From positions 22,383 through 86,382 of the forward strand of contig NZ_QULM01000007.1 in the NCBI RefSeq assembly GCF_003482105.1: a DNA stretch of 64,000 nucleotides, given 5' to 3'. This stretch comes from Coprococcus sp. OM04-5BH. GTDB lineage: Bacteria; Bacillota; Clostridia; Lachnospirales; Lachnospiraceae. Every line of letters starts with the position of its first letter. Position 1 is the first letter of the stretch. Shown here one piece after another: positions 54,443 to 62,314 of the stretch. The position numbers and the translations under genes are program-made. Under the pieces are notes generated by a model, which saw only the letters and a program-made list of their open reading frames with translations, did not search any database and was not told the origin of the DNA.

Positions 54443-54555
54443 AATACACGTTTTCCTTTCTTTTTTCTATTTTTGCTCAAAAAAAAAGAGTGAACAAAGG
54501 GATTTTCTGGAGATCCTTAACTTTCTTCATTGCCTCTTTTTTTCTAATTTAATCA

Positions 54556-54584
54556 ATATTAACACAATCATTTTACTAATACAA
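54556..54584 (-). promoter_or_regulatory. carAB promoter
   Basis: The minus strand has TTGTAT, a 17-bp spacer and TAATAT. It lies just after the queH stop codon, so carAB need not depend on queH transcription. Confidence 0.6.
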
Positions 54585-54595
54585 TATTTTTTTCG

Positions 54596-55237
54596 TCAGT
54601 TTTTTTGTGAATTTGCTTTAGAAAACTCACAGCCGCAGAAATTCTGCCTGTACAGTCCGTATTCATGGGACAATTCTATGGAATGTTTGTATCCGTTCTT
54701 CTTTTTGAAGTCACTGTACAGATATGGTATTTTGTATTCCTGTTCCAGCTCTCTTCCTATCTCATTAAGCCATGCCGAGTTTTTATGGGGACTTATGGAC
54801 AGGGTTGTGGTGAAATAATCGTATCCGTGGCTTACTGCATAAGCGGCAGACTTGTCAAGTCTTAATCTGTAGCACTTATAACACCTGCTGCCTCCCTCAG
54901 GCACCTCCTCAAGACCTTTGCTCATTTCTAAGAACTTCTCGCTCTCATGCTCCTCAAGAAATGTACCTACTTCATCATGGTACACATTGTCCACAAATCT
55001 CACCAGTTCTCCCCAGCGTTTCATATATTCCTCATACTCTGTGATATTTGGATTGTAAAAATATGCCGTAATATGAAAATATTCACTTAGTACAGACAGG
55101 CAGTGGCTGCTGCAGGGAGCACAGCAACAGTGTAACAGAAGTCTTGGTTTTGTTCCTTCCGGTATATTTTTTATCTGCAACTCCATAATTTTATTGTAAT
55201 TTGCATCTTTTTGAATATATTTACTAATTTCAAACAT
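54596..55237 (-). CDS. queH: Epoxyqueuosine reductase QueH
   Basis: QueH catalyses the last step of queuosine synthesis, reducing epoxyqueuosine in tRNA; it replaces QueG in many Firmicutes. The 213-residue protein has the conserved cysteine motifs LLLHCCCAPCSSHCL near residue 35, GGSRCYKCYRLRLDK near 118, and NFCGCEFS at the C-terminus, which ligate Fe-S and metal in the family. The LSISPHKNS and KKNGYKHSIELSHEYGLYRQ stretches are also typical. No other queuosine genes are adjacent. Confidence 0.94.
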   Translation of the reverse strand: MFEISKYIQKDANYNKIMELQIKNIPEGTKPRLLLHCCCAPCSSHCLSVLSEYFHITAYFYNPNITEYEEYMKRWGELVRFVDNVYHDEVGTFLEEHESEKFLEMSKGLEEVPEGGSRCYKCYRLRLDKSAAYAVSHGYDYFTTTLSISPHKNSAWLNEIGRELEQEYKIPYLYSDFKKKNGYKHSIELSHEYGLYRQNFCGCEFSKANSQKN

Positions 55238-55311
55238 GTTTTTTTCTCTTTTCTATAATTATTTTTTTTAATTTTTTTGGAGTTTTTTCGTTTTTTGTGC
55301 ATATTTTATAA

Positions 55312-55340
55312 TTGACATTGTAATTTATTTACAATATACT
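55312..55340 (+). promoter_or_regulatory. Consensus promoter with embedded palindrome
   Basis: TTGACA, a 17-bp spacer and TATACT on the plus strand. The spacer region holds a perfect inverted repeat ATTGTAA-TTTAT-TTACAAT at 55317-55335, touching both boxes. A repressor bound there would block polymerase. It drives the small protein gene at 55389. Confidence 0.85.
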
Positions 55341-55388
55341 AAGGGTAGTTATTAAAGCATGTGTCTATACGATTCGGAGGTGTTAGCC

Positions 55389-55622
55389 ATGACAGTACAA
55401 CAAGCTGTAAAAAAGTATAAGCTCGAGCCATTAAGCATTTCTATGGCAAAGCAGAAAGCTAAGGAGCTTAACGTCGATGACGTTTTGTACATGAATGTGC
55501 AGAAGAACAAGTATGCGTATATCGTAAAGGACGGAAGCAGAGGCATTATGCTATATTCTGACGAAAGAAGCCTTTACACCAAGCTATACAAGGGACTCAA
55601 GGTTACTCCGCTGGAGCCTTGA
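55389..55622 (+). CDS. Small protein of unknown function under a strong promoter
   Basis: A 77-residue soluble, Lys-rich protein. The N-terminal half is helical (TVQQAVKKYK, SMAKQKAKELN), followed by strand-rich VDDVLYMNVQKNKYAYIVKD, SRGIMLYSDE and a basic end. There is no signal peptide, membrane helix or cysteine. The frame opens at 55359, but the ATG at 55389 has GGAGGTG about 9 nt upstream, so I used it. It is a single-gene unit with a near-perfect promoter and a strong terminator, suggesting high, regulated expression. I do not recognise the family. Confidence 0.85.
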   Translation: MTVQQAVKKYKLEPLSISMAKQKAKELNVDDVLYMNVQKNKYAYIVKDGSRGIMLYSDERSLYTKLYKGLKVTPLEP

Positions 55623-55727
55623 TCTACCGTATATCTACATCAGCTGTTCTACATTCACACATACATAGTACACATTATGGGAGTTTCCCCTTTCATTCAT
55701 CTGAAAGAGATTCTACTATATCAAAAT

Positions 55728-55782
55728 GGGAAGATGTTTCAAGTCTGATCCCCCATCAGACCCGAAGCAATCTTCCCTTTTT
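55728..55782. terminator. Terminator after the small protein gene, probably bidirectional
   Basis: Outer arms GGGAAGAT/ATCTTCCC and inner arms GTCTGAT/ATCAGAC, followed on the plus strand by TTTTTATTTTT and on the minus strand by ATTTTG. It also serves the convergent membrane-protein gene. Confidence 0.88.
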
Positions 55783-55793
55783 ATTTTTCTCTT

Positions 55794-56303
55794 CTACTTT
55801 TTCAGCTTTCCTCTGAAGAATGAGCCTATATGTTCCATAACTCTGTCATTTGTCTCTATAAGGACTTCCTCCGGCTTACCATTTACATTAAGGATAAACG
55901 CATATACATTATCCCCTGCTTCATCCATCACGAACACATGGCTTCTTATATCAGGATTTGCCTGATGTTCATTGTCTCTGTATACGGAATCTGCCTTTGT
56001 GATGATCTTCACATCCTTACCTGTAAATGAATAAACTTTCTTTCTTGATGACTTGGCAACTATCCTTGAAATATCCACATCATCATTTGTCATTATATAT
56101 TCATATTCAACATCTCTCTTTGACATTGCCAGGACAATAACAGCAATTCCGATCAGCAGAAAGGAGAAGCCTATACCGCCGGTTGCAAATACCAGTCCCA
56201 TTCCTATAAGTGATATGATCACTCCGATCACCGTTGCCAATATCACCCCTGCAGGTGTCTTTCCTTTAACTATATGCTCCACATAACCATTTTCATTAAA
56301 CAT
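55794..56303 (-). CDS. Two-helix membrane protein, DUF6106-like
   Basis: 169 residues. Two adjacent hydrophobic segments (about 18-40 and 43-60) follow a short soluble N-terminus. The remaining ~105 residues form a soluble strand-rich domain (VEYEYIMTNDDVDISRIVAK, KKVYSFTGKDVKIITKADS, VFVMDEAGDNVYAFILNVNG) that resembles a PH-like or DUF6106 fold. It lies 48 bp after the acetyltransferase gene. The DUF name is from memory of similar clostridial proteins and only moderately sure. Function unknown. Confidence 0.8.
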   Translation of the reverse strand: MFNENGYVEHIVKGKTPAGVILATVIGVIISLIGMGLVFATGGIGFSFLLIGIAVIVLAMSKRDVEYEYIMTNDDVDISRIVAKSSRKKVYSFTGKDVKIITKADSVYRDNEHQANPDIRSHVFVMDEAGDNVYAFILNVNGKPEEVLIETNDRVMEHIGSFFRGKLKK

Positions 56304-56351
56304 TTCTTTCCTCTTTTCCTTTTTTTACTTCCTCTGAACCATCAGAACCAT

Positions 56352-57230
56352 TTATACGATCTCATTTATGAGCATGTTGTCAGCCATTATCTTTTCCTTG
56401 AAATCATCATTGATAATATTGAACATTATGCCCTTTCCCGGTCTTAATATAAGGTCTTCGTCCGATATACTCCTTCCGAACAATTCTATCTCATCTGCCG
56501 GATTGCTAAGGGTATGGATCATGTATCCAAGGGACTCCAGATCCTTTTCTGTAGTGATATACTGTATTATCTCCTCTCCTTTGTCACCATTCATAAATCC
56601 TGCAATGGCAATTATCCTGTCGGACTTTGTGACCACAAGAACCTCACCGCCCTCAGACTGGCAGCAAAGGTCAAGCCCGCTTATATATTCGCTGTTCCTC
56701 ATGGTAAAAACGTCATAAGTCTCAGCTATCCTTGAATTAAAATCCTTCCAGAGATAGTCAGACACATCGCTGTAATGTATCATATCCATGTCCTCATAAC
56801 GATCCTCGTATCTTGCAGCAAGAGCGTGAGTATCATATATGTGGCTTTCCTCAAGTCTGAAGAAACCCTGACTCTCATAATACCTGTTATCCTCCGGCAT
56901 AAGATATGTGAAATCCTCCCCATCATTCTTAATCCATTCTATAACATGCATCATAAGCTCTCTCATTATACCCTTCTTCCTGTATTCAGGCAGAGTTCCC
57001 ACCCCCACTATATAGTGGACATCCTTTCGTCTGCCGTTAAACACTATGGTATACGGGTTAAGATGTGCCATTGATACCAGCTTTTCTCCGTCAAAAGCTG
57101 CAAATATAACATTTCTGCTGCACACCTCATTAAAATAATAATCTATAAAATCATTTGAATCATTAAAGCATATCTTCCACAAGCTCCTAAGCTGAAGAAA
57201 ATCCTCCTTATTGCAAATCCTGTATTCCAT
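56352..57230 (-). CDS. GNAT-family N-acetyltransferase, Eis-like
   Basis: A 292-residue acetyltransferase. The N-terminal GNAT domain has LRSLWKICFNDSNDFIDYYF, VSMAHLNPYTI, the acetyl-CoA motif VGVGTLPEYRKKGIMRELM and FTYLMPEDNRYYESQGFFRL. The C-terminal half has the strand-rich layout of Eis-type enzymes (sterol-carrier-like fold), ending near LRPGKGIMFNIIND. Eis relatives acetylate amines, including aminoglycosides in some species; the substrate here is unknown. It lies about 150 bp after ispF, with repeats and a hairpin in between. Confidence 0.87.
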   Translation of the reverse strand: MEYRICNKEDFLQLRSLWKICFNDSNDFIDYYFNEVCSRNVIFAAFDGEKLVSMAHLNPYTIVFNGRRKDVHYIVGVGTLPEYRKKGIMRELMMHVIEWIKNDGEDFTYLMPEDNRYYESQGFFRLEESHIYDTHALAARYEDRYEDMDMIHYSDVSDYLWKDFNSRIAETYDVFTMRNSEYISGLDLCCQSEGGEVLVVTKSDRIIAIAGFMNGDKGEEIIQYITTEKDLESLGYMIHTLSNPADEIELFGRSISDEDLILRPGKGIMFNIINDDFKEKIMADNMLINEIV

Positions 57231-57245
57231 ATACTTTCCTCCTGT

Positions 57246-57357
57246 GAATAGAACATCAGCCCATTAAAATTTACCTTCGGCAAAGGGGCTGAAGCTACAT
57301 GTCAAGTTTTCATATAAAACTTGACACAATAAATAGAACATCAGCCCATTTAAAATT
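57246..57357. repeat. Direct repeats flanking a perfect 11-bp-arm hairpin
   Basis: AATAGAACATCAGCCCATT occurs at about 57247 and again at about 57333. A third partial copy (GAACATCAGCC) is at 57957, before ispF. Between the first two is a perfect hairpin at 57300-57326 with arms TGTCAAGTTTT/AAAACTTGACA and a 5-nt loop. There is no T-run in either direction. Confidence 0.6.
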
Positions 57358-57380
57358 CTCCTTTTTTGCCGGGCTGGCTC

Positions 57381-57935
57381 TTATCGGTCTGTCTGTGTCA
57401 TGGCACATCCGCTGCAGCCTGCACATGCTCCTGATACGGTGTTCACCTGATAGCTGAAGGTATCCACAGTTTCAAGAAGACATACCGCCTGTGAACTTAT
57501 GCCAAGTCCTTCACCTGTAAAGCCCAGTTTCTCTTCCGTTGTCGCCTTAACATTAACAGCATTTACCGGTATACCAAGCACTCCGGCAATCTTCTCCCTC
57601 ATAGTATCTATATAAGGTGCAAGCTTAGGCTGCTGGGCTATTACCGTTGCATCAATATTGCTTATGAACAGCATTTCCCTATCAAGAAGCTTCTTTACCT
57701 CTCCAAGGAGAACCATGCTGTCAGCTCCCCTATACCTGTCATCTGTATCAGGGAAATGTCTTCCTATATCTCCAAGTCCTGCTGCACCAAGAAGAGCATC
57801 CATTATGGCATGAACAAGGACATCCGCGTCAGAATGACCAAGCAGCCCTTTCTCATAGGGTATATCTACTCCGCCAAGAATAAGCTTCCTGTCGGGAACT
57901 AATCTATGAACATCATATCCCATTCCTATTCTCAA
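57381..57935 (-). CDS. ispF: 2-C-methyl-D-erythritol 2,4-cyclodiphosphate synthase with Cys-rich tail
   Basis: IspF cyclises CDP-methylerythritol phosphate in the non-mevalonate isoprenoid pathway. The core is standard: [21 protein letters not shown] with the metal-binding Asp and His, [42 protein letters not shown]-type strand [15 protein letters not shown], and [18 protein letters not shown]. The enzyme normally ends near residue 158. Here about 25 more residues follow, with three closely spaced cysteines ([12 protein letters not shown]). The start is TTG with GGAGG 9 nt upstream, giving the canonical N-terminus. Confidence 0.96.
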   Translation of the reverse strand: MRIGMGYDVHRLVPDRKLILGGVDIPYEKGLLGHSDADVLVHAIMDALLGAAGLGDIGRHFPDTDDRYRGADSMVLLGEVKKLLDREMLFISNIDATVIAQQPKLAPYIDTMREKIAGVLGIPVNAVNVKATTEEKLGFTGEGLGISSQAVCLLETVDTFSYQVNTVSGACAGCSGCAMTQTDR

Positions 57936-58313
57936 TTATATATTCCTCCAAAATCCGAACATCAGCCGACCATCCCACCCAAGATCACTGTCATTCTAAA
58001 ATAACCTTCATCCTAAGATCATATCATCTTAAGCTATCTGTGGTCTATGGTGATGGCTGACAATACCTGTATTGTATATCTATCTAGCTATTTTATAGTA
58101 AAAAGGTGAGATTTTCAACTTGATTGTTGGGAACTTTCCTCGTTGAGGGTATGTTTATGCAAGCATGTCGCACTTGACTCGTTGCCACAAATCGAGTAGG
58201 CTCCTCCTACTCGATCCGTGCAATATATGTCATCTCGCCTATCGGCTCGATGAACATTGGCCTTCATATAGAAATTTATGCAAGCATAATTTCTGCATGA
58301 AGGCTTATTGCAC
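57936..58313. other. Gene-free interval with stem-loops and a repeat shared with the thiM leader
   Basis: About 380 bp with no credible gene. It contains the repeat 58157-58187 shared with 7244-7274, a hairpin CGAGTAGG/CCTACTCG at 58194-58214, and a large nested structure at about 58218-58313 with outer GTGCAATA/TATTGCAC, middle GCCTTCAT/ATGAAGGC and inner GAAATTATGC-type arms. It ends at the tRNA terminator. No known RNA family was recognised. Confidence 0.55.
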
Positions 58314-58338
58314 AAAAAAAAGACAGAAACCTGTCTTT
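58314..58338 (-). terminator. Terminator of the tRNA operon
   Basis: Arms AAAGACAG and CTGTCTTT with a 4-nt loop, followed by a run of Ts on the minus strand, 8 nt after tRNA-Met. Confidence 0.9.
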
Positions 58339-58346
58339 CCACTTAG

Positions 58347-58420
58347 TAGCGGGAGGGGGATTTGAACCCTCGACACTGCGGGTATGAACCGCATGCTCTA
58401 GCCAACTGAGCTATCCCGCC
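58347..58420 (-). tRNA. tRNA-Met (anticodon CAT), elongator type
   Basis: A 74-nt cloverleaf read on the minus strand: acceptor GGCGGGA with TCCCGCT, D-arm AGCTCAGTTGGCTAGAGC, anticodon arm TGCGG-TTCATAC-CCGCA, T-arm GGGTTCAAATCCC. CCA is not encoded. It closely resembles elongator tRNA-Met of Firmicutes. A CAT anticodon can also mark tRNA-Ile2, but the body fits Met better. Confidence 0.93.
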
Positions 58421-58438
58421 ATATTAAATTATTAAGAA

Positions 58439-58511
58439 TGGGACCTACAGGGCTCGAACCTGTGACCCTCTGCTTGTAAGGCAGATGCTCTCCCAGCTGA
58501 GCTAAGATCCC
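58439..58511 (-). tRNA. tRNA-Val (anticodon TAC)
   Basis: A 73-nt cloverleaf on the minus strand: acceptor GGGATCT with AGGTCCC, D-arm AGCTCAGCTGGGAGAGC, anticodon arm CTGCC-TTACAAG-with CAGAG-side pairing, T-arm AGGTTCGAGCCCT. CCA is not encoded. It is transcribed before tRNA-Met with an 18-nt spacer. Confidence 0.95.
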
Positions 58512-58545
58512 GTTCTTTCGTGTCCGTGACCCGAACACCTCTGTT

Positions 58546-58574
58546 AGTATATACTTTAGGTGTTTAAAAGTCAA
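58546..58574 (-). promoter_or_regulatory. Promoter of the tRNA-Val/tRNA-Met operon
   Basis: The minus strand has TTGACT, an exact 17-bp spacer and TATACT, about 35 bp before tRNA-Val. An A/T tract lies upstream of the -35 and could act as an UP element. Confidence 0.85.
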
Positions 58575-58637
58575 GCACTTTTTTTATTTTTTTGCCAACT
58601 TTTTCAAATTACGTTTTTCGGGCATTTTCAGACAACC

Positions 58638-58728
58638 AATTTATCATTAACGAACCTACAGGCAAGCCCTGCAGCCTCCGACGAAGATAATTATAAATTT
58701 GTGGTCGGAGAATTTGCATTAATCGAAC
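58638..58728. repeat. Two hairpins bounded by imperfect direct repeats
   Basis: Imperfect 18-bp copies at 58638-58655 and 58711-58728 (both AATTT...CATTAA-CGAAC) bracket two stem-loops: CTACAGGC with GCCCTGCAG at 58656-58674, and CTCCGAC/GTCGGAG at 58676-58710. It lies between the tRNA promoter and the HAAS-like gene. It could be a small non-coding insertion. Confidence 0.45.
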
Positions 58729-58744
58729 TTTTATGCATCTCCTG

Positions 58745-59278
58745 TCACGACCTGTTCCCGAATATGGAGATAAACACATTGATAATAAGTATTATTACCG
58801 CAATAGGAAGAACCACATAAAGCAGCACCTTAACGCCCAGGTATATTATCATTCCAACCACCACAAGAACGGCCAGTACGCACAATGCTATAACAATTTT
58901 CCCAAGCACTGTACTGAAGTCCAGCCTGCCAAACGCCAGACTTGTGTGTCCTGTATTCTGGTCAATATTTATATGCCAGCCCTTTCTGGTCTCTTCATCA
59001 TCGTAGCCATATGTTTTGTCGTAAGAGCTGCTGTAATACTGCCCCTCTGTTCCTTCATCATAATAAGTTCCGCTGGCAGCACTTCCCTTAGTGTCTATTA
59101 TGGTCTTTGCTATTATACGGGCAGGTCCCAAATCGTCGTATACCTGTTGTTCACTCTTGCCCTTCTTTATTTCGTCATTAAAATATCCGTCGTAGTAACT
59201 TATGGACTCTGCAAGTACCGGTTCAGATACATTTCCCTTTAAAGCCTCCTTAAGCTCCTGCAAAAATCTTCTCTTCAT
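58745..59278 (-). CDS. HAAS/DUF1700-like membrane protein
   Basis: 177 residues. The N-terminal ~70 residues match the HAAS/DUF1700 pattern (MKRRFLQELKEALKG, SISYYDGYFNDEIKKGKSEQ, QVYDDLGPARIIAKTII). Then comes a Tyr/Ser/Gly-rich linker (about 70-105) and two hydrophobic segments (about 125-150 and 153-172). HAAS proteins often pair with PadR regulators in envelope-stress operons; no PadR gene is adjacent here. The ATG at 59278 was chosen over an in-frame GTG at 59287 because AGGAGG lies 8 nt upstream. Confidence 0.82.
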   Translation of the reverse strand: MKRRFLQELKEALKGNVSEPVLAESISYYDGYFNDEIKKGKSEQQVYDDLGPARIIAKTIIDTKGSAASGTYYDEGTEGQYYSSSYDKTYGYDDEETRKGWHINIDQNTGHTSLAFGRLDFSTVLGKIVIALCVLAVLVVVGMIIYLGVKVLLYVVLPIAVIILIINVFISIFGNRS

Positions 59279-59349
59279 AAATTCCACCTCCTGTAATTGC
59301 TGTCACGGCTCACAAAATGATTGCATGCATTCCTTATCTTAAATATCTA

Positions 59350-60414
59350 TCATCTGTACACTATGACCACATAATAATCCTTTAGTCTTGTAACAGAATA
59401 CTGTACCTTATGCCGCTTTATATACTCAGTAAGAAAATCCAACGAAATATCATAAGCCATTTCATCTCTCACAGCCATTTCAAATACGTTTGTGTCCGTA
59501 CTGTTATATACTCTTCCGAAGTCACTCTCAAGCTCTGACAAATCATCATAGACAGTATTATTTACCCTGTAATAGTTGTACTCTTCTCCGGCACATTCAT
59601 TGTACAGCTCTCTGTCCCATGAGTGTTCATATGCCATGTTTATATCATCCACATTAAAATACGTATGAACCGGATCAAGGGACTGTTCCACGTCGCTGTC
59701 ATCCCAGGTACAGTCAACATTGTACCACTGTCCTTCTATACACACCTGATTCCATGCATGTAATTCCTTAAGACCATATCCAACCACCAATTCATTTTTA
59801 ACGCCCATACAATCAAGCAGTAGGGCAAATGACTGGGAATATCCATCACACACGGCAAATCCGTCAACCAGTGCTCCATAGGTGGTATAGGCATCATTCT
59901 CATCATCGCCATATCCATACTGGCACCTGTTCACTACATAGTCATGGGCGAGCAGTTCCTTGCTGTAATCGCTTAAGTTGTCATCCACCTGCTCAAGGAG
60001 ATCGATTATCTCATTATATATAGCCCGTGCTCTCATCTGTTCTGCCGGTATGTCCTGATCATACAGATACTTCATGAGTACATAATAATTATCCGATCTG
60101 GTATATCTTAGTTCCACAAAATCCGTATCTGCAAATGATACAAGCACCCTGTATGTATCCACATGTCCGTATGCCGAATCAACTACCTGATTTATAGCTG
60201 CCAGTTGAGAGTCCGATACATCCTTTACAACGATATAGTCTCTTTCCTTTCCTGACCTTATATCCTCCAGCACCACCTTCGACAATTCCTTCATGCCGTT
60301 TATGGTCTGGTCTTTCTTTATTATATTAAAGAATGTCCACTTAAGACAGTATAGCAGTGCGAACACCACCAGTATCACCATGACACCCTTTATAAAATTT
60401 TTAAACCTTCTCAT
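59350..60414 (-). CDS. Membrane-anchored transglutaminase-like protein
   Basis: 354 residues. A basic N-terminus and one hydrophobic segment (about 10-30) form a signal anchor, so the rest should be extracellular. The transglutaminase-like core lies at about 165-245: the Cys in GFAVCDGYSQSFALLLDCMG, the His in GLKELHAWNQVCIEGQW and the Asp in YNVDCTWDDSD. Such proteins may act as wall-associated proteases or cross-linkers, or be inactive binding domains. It is on the minus strand, divergent from argH. No sortase signal was seen. Confidence 0.87.
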   Translation of the reverse strand: MRRFKNFIKGVMVILVVFALLYCLKWTFFNIIKKDQTINGMKELSKVVLEDIRSGKERDYIVVKDVSDSQLAAINQVVDSAYGHVDTYRVLVSFADTDFVELRYTRSDNYYVLMKYLYDQDIPAEQMRARAIYNEIIDLLEQVDDNLSDYSKELLAHDYVVNRCQYGYGDDENDAYTTYGALVDGFAVCDGYSQSFALLLDCMGVKNELVVGYGLKELHAWNQVCIEGQWYNVDCTWDDSDVEQSLDPVHTYFNVDDINMAYEHSWDRELYNECAGEEYNYYRVNNTVYDDLSELESDFGRVYNSTDTNVFEMAVRDEMAYDISLDFLTEYIKRHKVQYSVTRLKDYYVVIVYR

Positions 60415-60512
60415 AATCTCTATAACCCGAATCCATTGTATTGACTATTTTAACATTCGATATCAGTATGTGCAAATTAATAATAAATAAAATTATTTAA
60501 AATTCTTTAATG

Positions 60513-60541
60513 TTGATAAAGTACTGCTATTGTTGTAAAAT
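60513..60541 (+). promoter_or_regulatory. argH promoter
   Basis: TTGATA, a 17-bp spacer and TAAAAT on the plus strand, about 38 bp before the chosen argH start. No ARG box was recognised. Confidence 0.6.
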
Positions 60542-60578
60542 AAACCCAATGCAAATCTACAGAAAAGAGGAAAATATA

Positions 60579-61961
60579 ATGGCACAGCTTTGGGGTGGTC
60601 GTTTCACTAAGGAGACAGACCAGTTAGTATACAACTTTAACGCATCCATTTCTTTTGATCAAAAGTTCTACAAGCAGGATATCAGAGGCAGTATTGCCCA
60701 CACCACCATGCTTGCAGCCTGTGGAATACTTACAGATGAGGAAAGAGATCAGATAATCGACGGACTTAACGGAATACTTCATGATGTCGAGGCAGGAACT
60801 CTCGCTATCACATCAGAGTACGAAGACATACACAGCTTCGTGGAAGCCAACCTTATCGATCGAATCGGAGATGTGGGAAAGAAGCTCCACACCGGAAGAA
60901 GCCGTAATGATCAGGTTGCCCTTGACATGAAATTATATACAAGGGACGAGATAATAGATATAAAGGAACTGCTAAAGGAACTTTTAACCACACTCCACTC
61001 CCTTATGAAGAAGCACACTGATACATACATGCCCGGCTTCACCCATCTTCAGAAGGCTCAGCCTATCACACTTGCCCATCATTTCGGTGCATACATGGAG
61101 ATGTTCAAGCGTGACTACAGCAGATTATGTGATATATATGAAAGAATGAATTACTGTCCTTTAGGCTCAGGTGCACTGGCAGGAACAACCTATCCTTTAG
61201 ACAGGGAGCTTACAGCATCTCTTCTGGGCTTCTATGGTCCTACCTTAAACAGCATGGATTCAGTTGCCGACAGAGATTACTGCATAGAGCTTTTATCTGC
61301 TCTGGCAACCATCATGATGCACCTTAGCAGATTTTCAGAGGAAATAATCATATGGAACTCCAACGAATATAAATTCGTAGAGCTTGATGACTCCTACAGT
61401 ACAGGAAGCTCCATCATGCCTCAGAAGAAGAACCCTGATATCGCAGAATTAGTAAGAGGAAAGACAGGCCGTGTATACGGCGCCCTCACTTCCCTCCTTA
61501 CAACAATGAAGGGTATCCCGCTGGCATACAATAAGGATATGCAGGAAGATAAGGAATTTACATTTGACGCAATAGACACTGTAAAGGGATGTATAGCCCT
61601 CTTTAACGGCATGATAAAGACTATGACCGTCAACAAACACAATATGGCAGAGTCAGCCAAGAAGGGTTTCACCAATGCCACAGATGCTGCCGACTACCTT
61701 GTAAATCATGGTGTTCCGTTCCGTGACGCCCATGGCATTGTAGGCCGTCTGGTACTTATCTGCATAGATAAGGGTATAGCTCTTGATGATCTTCCGCTTT
61801 CGGAGTACAAGGAAGTAAGCCCTGTATTTGAAGAGGATATCTATCAGGCAATAAGCATGAAGGAATGTGTTGAGAAGAGAAACACCATCGGGGCTCCGGG
61901 CACAGAGGCCATTAAGAAGGTAATCGAAATCAACGAAGAATACCTCAAAAATCTCAAGTAG
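60579..61961 (+). CDS. argH: Argininosuccinate lyase
   Basis: Splits argininosuccinate into arginine and fumarate, the last step of arginine synthesis. The 460-residue protein begins [20 protein letters not shown] and has [48 protein letters not shown] and the fumarase-superfamily signature [13 protein letters not shown] with the catalytic Ser. The frame opens at 60510, but the ATG at 60579 has AGAGG upstream and gives the standard N-terminus. argG is not in the window. A small gene follows 17 bp downstream. carAB, which supplies carbamoyl phosphate to this pathway, is at 50-54 kb on the other strand. Confidence 0.98.
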   Translation: MAQLWGGRFTKETDQLVYNFNASISFDQKFYKQDIRGSIAHTTMLAACGILTDEERDQIIDGLNGILHDVEAGTLAITSEYEDIHSFVEANLIDRIGDVGKKLHTGRSRNDQVALDMKLYTRDEIIDIKELLKELLTTLHSLMKKHTDTYMPGFTHLQKAQPITLAHHFGAYMEMFKRDYSRLCDIYERMNYCPLGSGALAGTTYPLDRELTASLLGFYGPTLNSMDSVADRDYCIELLSALATIMMHLSRFSEEIIIWNSNEYKFVELDDSYSTGSSIMPQKKNPDIAELVRGKTGRVYGALTSLLTTMKGIPLAYNKDMQEDKEFTFDAIDTVKGCIALFNGMIKTMTVNKHNMAESAKKGFTNATDAADYLVNHGVPFRDAHGIVGRLVLICIDKGIALDDLPLSEYKEVSPVFEEDIYQAISMKECVEKRNTIGAPGTEAIKKVIEINEEYLKNLK

Positions 61962-61978
61962 AGTAAGGAGATGTAATC

Positions 61979-62185
61979 TTGAACAGAACAAACAAAGCAA
62001 AAAGAGACCTTGCAATAAGAATGTTGAAAGTTGATATTTCAATAGATGAAGTGGCTCTTATGTCAGGGCTTACCATAGAAGAATTAAACGCCATAAAATC
62101 AGACCTTGACAAGAATGATTCCGAAGCGAATGCTATGAAGGGCTTTAACTTCCAAAATATGAATTTTGATGATATCAACAAATAA
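61979..62185 (+). CDS. Small helical protein, resembles the tail of Rpn-type proteins
   Basis: A 68-residue soluble protein with a basic start (NRTNKAKRDLAIRMLKVD), a helix-turn-helix-like middle (ISIDEVALMSGLTIEELNAI) and an acidic/Asn end. The start is TTG with AAGGAG 8 nt upstream. It follows argH by 17 bp and ends at a terminator, so it is probably translated from the argH transcript. The middle resembles the short C-terminal helical motif of Rpn/PD-(D/E)XK transposase-like proteins, but no nuclease domain is present. It may be a remnant or an independent small protein. Confidence 0.6.
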   Translation: MNRTNKAKRDLAIRMLKVDISIDEVALMSGLTIEELNAIKSDLDKNDSEANAMKGFNFQNMNFDDINK

Positions 62186-62200
62186 TCTAAGTAAAGAAAG

Positions 62201-62258
62201 AACCTCATATTCATACAGCCATGACATTTCATGTAATGTATGTTTTATGAGGTTTTTT
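62201..62258. terminator. Terminator between the argH unit and sigG, probably bidirectional
   Basis: Arms AACCTCATA and TATGAGGTT with a long loop, followed on the plus strand by TTTTTT and on the minus strand by TTCTTTCTTT. Confidence 0.8.
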
Positions 62259-62314
62259 ATTTACGAATATCCACTTTTGTGTTTTCCCGGTCTTTAAAAT
62301 GTCTCCAGATACTC

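Noticed and set aside
54443..54555. PyrR-type attenuator before carA
   Set aside because: No conserved PyrR-binding loop could be found and the possible stem is mostly A/T.
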